Part shown: piece by piece, positions 9,714 to 18,734 of the stretch | Layout: the number at the start of each line of letters is the position of its first letter | Numbering within the stretch: the stretch's first letter is position 1 | Assembly (NCBI GenBank): GCA_011947345.1 | Contig: JAAVTG010000996.1 | Coordinates: forward strand, 1 to 26,462 | DNA length: 26,462 nt | Direction: 5' to 3' | Source: Phytophthora quininea | Lineage: Eukaryota > Oomycota > Peronosporomycetes > Peronosporales > Peronosporaceae | Position numbers and translations under genes: made by a program | Notes under the pieces: model-generated | Told to the model about the DNA's origin: nothing | What the model saw: only the letters and a program-made list of their open reading frames with translations | Databases searched by the model: none

Positions 9714-10369
9714 TGTGTTTTCAACGATCTCGAATATCATCAGCATCAAACTCGAGAGGTTGTATCCCAGTGAAACGTACTGGATTTTCGTCGCTAGCCC
9801 GTTATTCGCGACCAGCAGGAAGAGATCACTCATGATTCCTTCAATGAGCATCAGCAGAAGGACAAATCGATGGTAATTCGATGCTTCATGAGCTGACAAT
9901 CGCAAACTTTCTTAAACGAACACAATCGCTTGTCGCCGAGTAAGTCCTTCTTCCATCTGCTCACACCTTCGCCCGTATCGTTTGCAAGTAACAAAACTCC
10001 GGCGTAACACGAATGCGCGATACACAAGCACAATTTGATGGCGTTGTAGGGAATGGTTCTGCTTTTGCGCTCCCGATTAAATAGTTGCCATGCAGATTGT
10101 ACTGTGGCGTGACGTAGTGGCAAATACGACCGTGTGGCACGGTGTAGTAGTGTGTCGTCTCCATATCCCACCAAACTGGCGACAGTAAGTGGGCTGTTAC
10201 CGGGCATAACTCGGCGAGATTCGCCGTCTCTTTCTGTGCCTTCCGGTATCAGGAGATTATCCGAGACTTTGTGTGGAGTCGCGAACTTCAGATAGCTTCG
10301 TAGGTGCAATACCAACGGGACCAGACCCATCGTAATCCATACAGCCAGCAACATTCGCTGCACAGTCAT
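9714..10369 (-). pseudogene. Copy F: internally deleted, 3'-truncated membrane-family member
   Basis: Starts at ATG 10369 (the frame is open further upstream to 10492 without a clear start) with 'MTVQRMLLAVWITMG', the membrane segment and 'SYLKFATPHK'. A frame change near 10235 follows. Then 'WWDMETTHYYTVPHGRICHYV' runs to 'TTPSNCA' at about 10045, where about 75 residues including the fourth cysteine and second membrane segment are absent and the sequence resumes at 'LVYRAFVLRRSF'. An in-frame TAA replaces the expected CAA before 'ESLRLSAHEA' near 9913. The copy ends at about 9714 after 'FEIVENTR', fused to M96-type sequence. Deletion, nonsense codon and truncation together make this a genuine pseudogene. 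Confidence 0.8.
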
Positions 10370-10528
10370 AAGCCGGTAAGCGCCGATAGCGACTGTTCTA
10401 GTAGCTTGGAAATCCAACCCTGCGGTGTGTATTCGATCACGATAGGTTAGAGAAATGCAGACACTACCAGCGTCCGAGTCACCGTCGGGCAATACGCAGG
10501 CTGCCTACTTGAAAACGACCTACTCAAT

Positions 10529-11904
10529 CTATTCCTGCACAGCGTGATCAAGCAGCCAATTCTCTAGAAGTACACTTCTCGCACGGATATCTGCAGCTGA
10601 CGCATTCATCACAAATTCGATCAATGCCGATATATTGGCATCTTTTTCTTTGTGTTGCTCAACATTTGCGGTGACATCCTGTAGCAAGTCAAGACTCGTG
10701 TCGAGTCCGTGATGCAGGCATCGCTCGCCGCAGCTGCTTCAATGTGATGCGGTTGGATGAGAACATAACTTCTCTCCAAGAAGCGCACACCTGCAACACG
10801 CTTCTTCCCGAACTCAATCGGCCAGATATACCCACTCCAGATCACCACAATTCGATCAGATTCCACATACCTGCGTAAAGCTTGCTGCATGCAAAACGTA
10901 GCATAAGTGTTGGTCTTCTCGTCGTTCATCACCAATCCAAACGTCTCCGTGATCGTGTTACCAGCTCCCACGTTCACTTGTTGGCCTTTAAAGTCGTGCC
11001 ATTGGTGCCACCACGCGTCGCCCGTTGCCTTCATATCAAAAGGCATAACCTTGTCGTCAAAAAATTTCACCTCTACTCCTTCGGCGGGCTGCATGGGCTC
11101 ACGTGTTCCCACATTATCGGGTAGAGATCCAACAGCCTCAAAAACAGCGTCTACCTCGTGATACAAACCGTCGAGGCTGGCTAAAAGTTCGTTCAAGTTC
11201 TGGGCAGCAGCGTTCGTCATGTACCTGCTTGGGATTTCAGTGCGCTGGGAATAGCCGCAGTCCGCGTACTTCATGTCCTTCATCGTCATCCGCTTATGCA
11301 TTAGCCTCTCCAAGCTCTTCGCGATCTGCAATTGTTTTGAGTACATCATCTTCAAGTGGATATTCTCCCGTTCCACTCGCAGTCGTCGTTCGTATTGACG
11401 GGCACAAATTCCTTCCCAAATCGCTGGTCGTTTGCTTCTTGAGACCGACATGGTCAGTTGGTTCTTCTGTTGAGCAGCACTTCCTTCCTTCGTCTTCTGT
11501 AGCTGCCGTAAAGTCATTTCCAAATCCTCCACTTCCTTGCGTAGAAACGCCACCTCAAAGCGCCGCTGATTGCGAGCCTTATTCGGGTCGTAGTTGAGTT
11601 TCTTCTTCTTCTTCTCTGGCTGTTTGACGACAATTGCCGTCGTCGTGGGCGCCACTGGTCCTGCTGATTCTGAATTTACAGGTTCTGTATTTTTCGGTCT
11701 TCGTGTCTGGCATTTGGTCGGGTCTTGGTCTCCGACGTCGCTGATGAATTGTAAAAGCTCGTCCAGATCGGCGCCGACAGTGGCCAAAGGCGGTGGCGAC
11801 ACCTCTACGCCAACAGTGGCAGACTCCGTGTCTTCATCGAACGATGCATCCAGGAAGGCGAAGCCGGCGTCGAGCGAGTTGATAGACTCCTCGAAGTTGT
11901 CCAT
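10529..11904 (-). CDS. M96 mating-specific-type protein with bZIP-like and START-like regions
   Basis: Oomycete-specific family named after the Phytophthora mating-induced gene M96; I place it there by architecture. Order: acidic N-terminus (1-60); a basic, coiled bZIP-like region with 'PNKARNQRRFEVAFLRKEVEDLE' at about 100-140; 'WEGICARQYERRLRVERENIHLK', a heptad region, to about 205; and a START-like C-terminal domain from about 235 with 'VKFFDDKVMP', 'GNTITETFGLVMNDEKTN', 'MQQALRRYVESDRIVVIWSG'. The frame breaks near 10645 in an A run (AAGAAAAAG). With one A restored it continues to the stop at 10529 with a tail matching the neighbouring copy, giving about 458 residues. A TTTATATAG element lies about 28 bp upstream of the ATG. 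Role inferred: nuclear or regulatory, possibly mating or development. Confidence 0.8.
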
Positions 11905-12018
11905 TGTATTGATGATGGAATAAGAACTATATAAAGGATCAAATTCAGAAAATAGCTGTGATACAAAAATGCGTCTATGTGGACGTTACCATTGAACTAC
12001 ATGCAGCACTGTTTGGGG

Positions 12019-12638
12019 TCATCCCGAGGAGCACTTCGCCAAAGACTGATCAACTAGCAGATTCTCGAGGAGTTCGCTGCTTGCAGCGATAAACGTGTTG
12101 ATTGGTGGCAGCAGTCGATGCACTGTATGGCGTGATGAAACGTAACTTTTCAAGAGGAAGCGAACGCCGGCAACGTGCTTCTTCTCGAAAGCAAATGGCA
12201 CGATATGGCCCCTCCAGACAATCACAATTCGCTCAGACTCGACGTGTCGACGCAGCGCTTGCTGCATGCAAAGGAGGTCTTGGCGTTGCCCATCTGCAGC
12301 CCAAGCGTCTCCGTGATTGTGTTGCCAGCATTCGCATCCACTCGCTGCCTTTTGGCGTTGCGCCGTTGCTGCCACCTCGCGGCGCCCGCCATCGTCGGCA
12401 GAACCTTATCATCAAAGAATTTCACCTGCTCCTCATGAAGCTTTATGGCATCACCGGTCCCCGTACTTTATTTACTGATGCTGTAGCTTCTAATACCAAT
12501 GAACCAGTGACCTGACGCTCCTGGCTGTCTCCATCGTCGATCAATGTTAGCAGCTCCTCCAGCTCATCGCCGTGGCTCAACGCCACTCCATCAGCAGAGG
12601 CGGAAGGCCAACGCAGCGCCCAGATCTGCTTCATCCAT
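12019..12638 (-). pseudogene. M96-type pseudogene with internal deletion
   Basis: From ATG 12638 the N-terminal acidic part is recognisable ('DELEELLTLIDDGD'). Then about 200 residues, the whole bZIP-like and coiled region, are missing and the sequence passes straight to 'VKFFDDKVLP', 'AGNTITETLGLQMGNAKT', 'CMQQALRRHVESERIVIVWRGHI' and the tail 'LLENLLVDQSLAKCSSG'. Frames change near 12590, 12460 and 12270, and a short deletion removes the residues after 'NAKT'. It lies head-to-tail with the full gene downstream (about 115 bp apart), so the three M96 loci look like a local tandem expansion. Confidence 0.75.
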
Positions 12639-12687
12639 GTCAAAACTGAATAAGAAGTTTAGAACGTCAACATTTTAGGAATATGGG

Positions 12688-12718
12688 TTCATTTCATAAA
12701 CTTCTACTTGATATTTCC
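12688..12718 (+). promoter_or_regulatory. Oomycete Inr/FPR-type core promoter
   Basis: TTCATTTC at 12688-12695 fits the oomycete initiator (TCATTYY), and GATATTTCC at 12710-12718 resembles the flanking promoter region element (CAWTTTNYY). Both sit 20-50 bp upstream of the ATG at 12739, the usual spacing. Pattern match by eye only. Confidence 0.5.
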
Positions 12719-12738
12719 GCAGCCATTACCGCAGTTGC

Positions 12739-13760
12739 ATGGCGTCTCCGGCACCGACGGGCAGCTCGCTCCCCATGCTGCGGCAGTCCAGCGCGTCCAG
12801 CTCTAGCTCCAGCTCTACGGACTCCGTCTCGTCCCCGGAGGGCCCTTCAACGCTGCAGCCCGACCTCTATTTACTGCCCAGAGACATCAGCAACAGTCGA
12901 CGACCTCTGCAGCAGCCCAGCGACCCGTGTCTGCTAACTGCGACCGACGATGACGAAGTTCGCAGTCTGGACGAGCTGGAGACGGAGACCGAGGAGCCAG
13001 AGCAACCTCTAGACGTGCTAATCGAGGACTCTGAGGCTGCTAGAGACGACAGCGAACAGAGCTCTTCTACCAACTCCAATCTAGAACTGCTATCTAGAGA
13101 CAGCGACCAAGTCACGAAGAAACAGATCCCCAAACCTCCACGCCGGAGCGTTCTGCTGGAAGCAAGCGCTAGTGACGTTTCCCAGCTCAGTGTCAAGAGG
13201 GAGAAGAAGGTATTGTGTTCGTGGATACTGCAGCAGATCAGTCAGCAGACGCTCAAGAAGATCGGAGACATCAGAAATTCTTACTTTGCAGGTTGGCTGG
13301 TAGCCTGCTCGCTGTACTACTGCTGAATGCATTCGCAGTGGTTATTGTGAGTTTGGCCTACCACCCCACTCAGGACAAGTTGGACGATGTGGAGGACCGA
13401 GAAGACAGACGAGTGTGCAGACACTGGCTCAAGCTGCTCATGACGATGCATTTCCTTGGTCTGCCGAATATTGTGCTGATTGCGCCTGTGGTGTTCCCGA
13501 ACGACTTCTTTTCGCTCTACAAGGCCAAGGATAAACGCATGATTCGAAGACCATACCTGCTTTTCTGCGAGATTATTGTGACTATACAGCTGGGATTCAT
13601 GATGTACGTAGCGCTCAACCAGCTACTCAATGTGCCGGTGATTGTGCAGTGCCACCGACACGTCGAGTCCAGACATGTGGTCTTGTTCTACTCGGCGACG
13701 GTGGTGTGGCTCGTGCTATTGCGGCAGATTATCATTTTTGTCGATTTCTCACGCATCTGA
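12739..13760 (+). CDS. Hypothetical membrane protein with Ser/acid-rich N-terminus
   Basis: Unrecognised. Residues 1-150 are disordered-looking: a serine run, then Glu/Asp-rich text, then a basic stretch 'RREKK'-type. After about residue 185 come four hydrophobic segments: near 'GWLVACSL ... LLLNAFAVVIVSLAY', 'LLMTMHFLGLPNIVLIAPVVF', 'LLFCEIIVTIQLGFMMYVAL' and 'VVLFYSATVVWLVLLRQIIIF'. The start frame runs to a TGA at 13326 and the downstream half is one frame lower (open from 13215). A missing base at about 13306-13312 joins them inside the first membrane segment. The GT/AG pair 13210/13291 was tested and does not join the frames. About 340 residues. The ATG follows a plausible Inr/FPR promoter. 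It ends 83 bp before the ankyrin-TIR gene; a shared role is conceivable but unproven. Confidence 0.68.
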
Positions 13761-13843
13761 AACTGCAGGCAGACAGCTCGAACGATTCGTCACATACCTC
13801 TGCCCTAGGCAATTGCTTGAAGAATCCTTTTTCGATCCCAACA

Positions 13844-16408
13844 ATGTCGGAGCGTGGACGACTCGTTAAACACTTTAAAAAGCTATTGTATCGTGCTGTT
13901 GCTCGTGGCGATGTGCTCACTGTTGAAACAATCCTGGACGAGGCTTCTTCCAAATACAAGATCAACCAAATTCAAGACGTGTATCGATCGCCCACGTTGT
14001 GGTTTTACGCATTCGCGCGGTCGGCGAAGAATCCGCTGCATATTGCAGTGAAGCGCGGTGATATGCGGATCGTGCAGTTACTTCTCGACCACGGAATGGA
14101 CGTAAATGCTTTAGACAAAGTCGTCCGGGTGAACTTTAACATTGGGCTGCTTTTCAAGATCGTTAGTCGAATATTGGTAAGTTTTACTTGTGGTTTATGG
14201 ACATATTGAACGCACTTGACAGAATCGCTCTTTTGTCCGCAGGTTCGAACGCAAGACGGACTCCGCTCGCCCCTGAAGACAGTAATGTGCTCGGTTCTAC
14301 TTCCACCCCTGCACGGTGCTGTTGCAGAAGGCTACGTGGATGTTGTTCGCCTTCTGATCAGCAAAGGAGCTGACGTGAACGCCTTACCACGAGCCTCGTT
14401 TTATTATCCGGCAGCTGTGCTCCCGCCAATCTTTGTGGCTGATGACCCGCAGGTTCTGCGTCTGCTTGTAGCCAATGGCGCAAACTTCCTTCAGGTAGCA
14501 TCCGTGGCGCTTACTGGTGTGGCTCGCACGCATGCGACGCCGTTGCAACAAAGCACATTTACGCTACGGTCCGATCTAAGTGACTATTTGATCGATTGTG
14601 GTAGTGACGTTGCTCTTACTCCACTCCATGAAGCTGCAGCAACAGATAACATTCGACGGATGAAGTGGCTTCTAGCTCGAGGTGTCGACGTCGATACCCT
14701 TGAGAGCACGTCGAAGGTGTTCACCAAAGAACACCACTTCATTGGGCGGCAGTTGTGGGCAAAGTCAAAGCTGCTGCCCTTTGCTGGAAAAGGGTGCGAA
14801 TCCAAACGCTAAAGATCGTGATGGCCGTACACCATTACACTGGGCAGCAAGAAATAATCACCACGAAGTGGTGTCTTTATTGCTTAGCCACAAGGCTCAA
14901 GCTGACTCTACGGATAATGAGGGCATTCCAGTTGTCTGCTTTGCAGCTGAGGCTGAAGGTGTGGATTCATTTGTCTTCTCCAGTTTAGTGGCTGCAGGGG
15001 CGAGTCTCCGAACGCAAGTGTCGGACGGAAACACGGCACTACACATTGCGTTGCAACGCGAAAACCGACAAACTGCGGTATCCTTGATCAAGTGCGGATC
15101 GAGTATGACAGTGACGAACAATTTCGGTAAGCGAGCGGTGGACTGCACGACGTCAACAGAGCTGCAATTTATGATGAAAAAGGAGGCAGGTAGTCGAAAA
15201 TCATGATCTCGTACACGCACACGCACGCTCAATTCGCTCAAATGGTGCGCGAGTACTTGGAAACGCATGAACAGCTCACGTGCTGGATGGACACGATGGA
15301 TCCCAGCGGAATCGGTGGAGGCGCAGTCTGGCGACAAGAAATCGCGCGTGGTATCAACAACTGTTCACTTGTGCTCAGCATCGTTTGTGACGGATACACA
15401 AAGTCTGAGTGGTGTCTCAAAGAACTTGCACTGGCGAAATTAATTCGGAAGCCAGGTACCAGCAGCCTTGTGTCATGTATTGTAATCGTTCGGTACTGAA
15501 CCGTTGTTGTATTTCCTGCAGTACTTGGTCTCATCGTGGAAGAAGACCACCCCGCTTCGATGGCAGCTCTGGAGGTGCGCTAGGAGTCATTCTGTCTACC
15601 TGTTCCTTGCTACTAAAAGCTTACATCTATTGCCTTCTGCTGTGCAGTCGCTTATTCCTCACAAGAACCGGATTCCATTCAATGATTTCATTATCGGAAG
15701 GAGACAAGAAGGTCCTCGCTCTGTTGTTTTCGATATCGACGAGGCTGTGTTTGCAGAAAGGTGGCAAGTAACACGTCCGTTGATGATTTCCATCATGAAG
15801 GACGGTCGGCGTCTTGACAAAGAGGAGCGCGAGGATCGAGAGTCGCTGAATCCGCGTAATAGAAATCGGTGGCGGAAGAAGAAAAGGGTTGCAGTCGCTG
15901 AGGAGATCGATAGTACGGATGACGAAGAATGGCCTAAAGACGTTAGGTATAAGCATCAGGTATTGCTGATTTACTCGCCGCTTGGTGCGTCGAGCCTTCT
16001 CGAGAGAAAGTCAAGGCGGATCTCCAAGGCTTCGGACTGCCATGCCGCAATCTCGATGAAGATCACGTAGTGGATCAGTTGAATACTTGCCAGGGTATTG
16101 TGCTTCTAGTGGAATTCCCACCGACCATCGGAGACAAAGACTCGGAAGAGTATCAGAAAGGCAAACAACTTCGGAAACAGTTGACTGCTTCGATGACTCG
16201 CATCGTCACGGCAGCACAAACTGTAAACCCGCGGAAAAGTGTATACCCTGTGCTCGTTCAAGGCAACTTTTTGGATCTGAGCAAGATGTACACACTGGCG
16301 AGGTCGGAACTCTTTTACTTCGTGGATGGCGGCGGGTTTTCTCGCAGTGTCGGACTGTTGGTGAACCATCTTCGTCAAAGACAAGAACGCACAAGTACTG
16401 GGAAGTGA
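13844..16408 (+). CDS. Ankyrin-repeat protein with TIR domain and second TIR-like module
   Basis: About 787 residues from four exons: 13844-14176, 14243-15455, 15522-15574, 15648-16408 (introns 66, 66 and 73 nt, all GT-AG). Residues ~1-430 are ankyrin repeats ('NPLHIAVKRGDMRIVQLLLDHG', 'PLHGAVAEGYVDVVRLLISKGA', 'TPLHWAARNNHHEVVSLLL'). At about 432 a TIR domain starts ('MISYTHTHAQF') with 'GGGAVWRQEIARGI' and 'YTKSEWCLKELALAKL'; the Glu codon at 15422-15424 is in the place of the NADase glutamate of catalytic TIRs. From ~635, 'HQVLLIYSPLG ... VVDQLNTCQGIVLLVEFPP' looks like a second, degenerate TIR. Four one-base losses interrupt the frame (A run 14726, T run 14780, A run 15197, near 16000). 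With them restored all exon phases close exactly. Role inferred: cytosolic NAD-cleaving or scaffolding signalling protein. It ends 80 bp before copy G. Confidence 0.82.
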
Positions 16409-16488
16409 TAGACAAACGAAATATTTATTTTGAACGTTTCAAACGGTTATTACTATGCAAATGGACCTGTGACGACTTCTTGCCATCG

Positions 16489-18116
16489 ATGGACCCGAGT
16501 AAAGTGCTCAGCTTTGAAGAAAGTCCTCGCGATCATGGTCTCGTTGCCTTCAGGGGTTATTGACACCATTTCGCATGCTTCTGAGCGCGTGGGTCGGACT
16601 GGGCTTACTACCGTTCATTCTGCAGATACGAAGTTATCTCAAGTTCGCGACGCCGCACAAAGTCGCTGAAAATCTCGTGGTTCCTGCTAACACCGTAAAA
16701 GAGGTCGCGAATCTAACGGCATTGTGTCCTGCACAAGGTTTTCTAATGGCTGGAGTGTGGTGGAACGTTGCACCGACTCATTATTACAATGTTGGAGACG
16801 GTCGGATCTGTCACGTGGTGGTGCCCCAGTACAATCTCCATGGCCAATATCGAGTGGGGAAGTCCCTAGTGACTCCATTTCATTCGACACCACCAGAGTG
16901 TTCGGAAGACAGCTACTTCTTCGAGCAGTATCTGTATCATGGTAGTTTTGGATACTACGCGTTTTACGAAGAAGCTGAAGGCTCGTTTTGTGCCAGGGAT
17001 AACACTGCATATGCGCTTGTTCAAGGCCTTGGTACGTACGATATCAACGGGTGGTTTTTGGCCCAAGACGCTGGTGGCGACGGCTACAGATTTTCGTATT
17101 GGTACGGCGTCGTTGGGTCGATCTGGTTAGCCTACCGCTTTCTGGTACTCCGACGAGGTTACATCGCGTTAAAGCGATACGGCCGAAGATGTGCCCAAAT
17201 GAACGAGGGACTTCTACGCAAACCAGCGATGGTGTTTGTCCACGAGAATTTGAGACTCTCAGCTCATGGCGCCAGAAACTTGCAACGAATTGTGCTTCTG
17301 TATCTGGTAGTGGAAGGTTTGATGAGCGACTTGTTCTTGCTGATCGCGAATGATGCCGTTTTTGCAAAGGTGCAGTACATTTCGCTGGGCTACAATTTAT
17401 CGGGGCTATTGCTGCTCGTGTGGGAAATTGTTGAAAGCATGAACTGGTTTGGTGAACAGTGGCGAGTGTTTTTCAAGCGTCTGCTATTCAGCTACGAGTC
17501 CTCTTTACTAGGAGAGTTTCTGAGTGCAACAGTGCAGCAGCTCATTTTGGTATCTCTGAACCGGTCGGGGCTGAAGAAATCACAACCGGAAGCTCTCGCT
17601 GTATCGTATTACGTGTGGAGCTTTCTGTGGCATACAGTCTACGTGTTGTGTCTGATCATGTTTATTTTATCCGTCAGAACGACATGGGCTCTCAGTTATG
17701 TTTTGTGGAGGTATCGTACATTGGCTATCTTCCTTACGCCTTGTTGTGTTGATCAAACTTTAGGTATCCGGTGCAGGATGACAATGCTAGGGAGCTATCG
17801 CTACGTAAATAAGAAACTCTACTACCGACCTGATGCGTTAAAAGCGTTCGGGCTTTTGAAAATGGTGGAAGGAGATCGAACAGAGTTCCTAGTGCAAAGC
17901 AAACTTCACTGGATCGCTGTCCCACGAGACAATCTCATCGTGATTGGATCTGTATCCAGGAGGTTCGTACAGCATTGCACCGAGCGAACTTGCACCGGAA
18001 TCATCAGCTTTTTCGATAGAAGTCTGGGAGGAGATCGTCGCAATATCTTTGGGCGAAAAGCTGCTGTTGCACCTGGCCCATCGACGATGAATGTGCTTCC
18101 CCTAGTGGCGTCGTGA
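16489..18116 (+). CDS. Copy G: six-pass membrane protein, best-preserved family member
   Basis: The frame from 16560 to the stop at 18116 is unbroken (518 codons) but has TTG where relatives have ATG-T. An ATG at 16489 gives 24 codons that join this frame if one T is restored at TATTGACA (about 16559), and the joined 'YLTPFRM' matches the 'SLTAQRM' of copy E, so I start there (about 542 residues). Counting from the TTG: membrane segments near 7-27, 181-198, 243-263, 274-293, 308-334 and 347-382; cysteines 56, 84, 114 and 144 in the lumenal region; N-glycosylation sequon NLT at 51; 'RLLFSYESSLLGEF' 307-320; tail with 'LKAFGLLKM' and 'CTGIISFFDRSLGG'. Topology and disulfides are inferred. No named domain recognised. 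Unlike A-F it lies outside the repeat, behind the ankyrin-TIR gene. Confidence 0.83.
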
Positions 18117-18734
18117 AAAATACAGCCCCAAAACCGAAGGCATGGGAGCACGTTGCTTGAAGAACTTGTTCATTTGCACGATTTTCAAGCCATTTGAGTC
18201 GACTGCTTGAGTGGGTCGTCTATCGTGACGGAGTTGCCGATCTTCATTCGGGTTGCAGTCTTGCTCTACACCAGAGTGCTTTTGTACAGCCGAAATCTGG
18301 CACCGTCGCGAAATCGCCGTCCTCTGCCACAATATCGGTCGCGTTCTTCTAAGGAAGAATGGCGCACTGCGCCACCTTGTGCAGTCGTCCTGAAACCGGT
18401 ATAGTGTACAGCGCCGTGGTTTTGCAGTTTTCCAACTGGCAACCTTCGAACGCTGCATAGGTTTGGGTGCTGGTCCCCGAGGACGGAAATGAATTGCCCT
18501 ACATTTGTCACCACAGTGTCGTCTTTAACTTACGTTGTCGTTGGAAGACCGCCGCGTGTTGAGGGTTGCTACGAAGTTCTTGCCCTTGAACCGAGTCATG
18601 TTCCCTCCCGGGTTTCCAGCACGGACGTCATGGTCCAAAACGCACCGCAACAAATCACACCAGATACTTACTGCCTCCGTCTTCACTGTTTTTTCAAAGA
18701 ACCCATGGCGTCTGTCAACGCAACGTCGCAGACG
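18117..18734. other. Intergenic region, no supportable gene
   Basis: This lies between the stop of copy G and the stop of SMG9 (genes convergent). Short frames exist on both strands, but none has a convincing start, conserved motif or intron support. One minus-strand stretch (about 18352-18491) reads as open and Cys-containing, and another frame there weakly resembles the 'FISDVGDQDP' N-terminal part of the M96 gene. Neither is strong enough to call. Confidence 0.5.

Noticed and set aside
13210..13291. Possible intron (GTATTG ... TTTGCAG) in the Ser/acid-rich membrane protein
   Set aside because: Splicing there reads into TAG within four codons and does not reach the downstream frame; a single missing base near 13306-13312 does.
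13761..13843. Fusion of the membrane protein at 12739-13760 with the ankyrin-TIR gene
   Set aside because: The upstream frame ends in TGA and the ankyrin protein has its own well-placed ATG at 13844. One lost base could join them, so fusion is possible, but nothing requires it.
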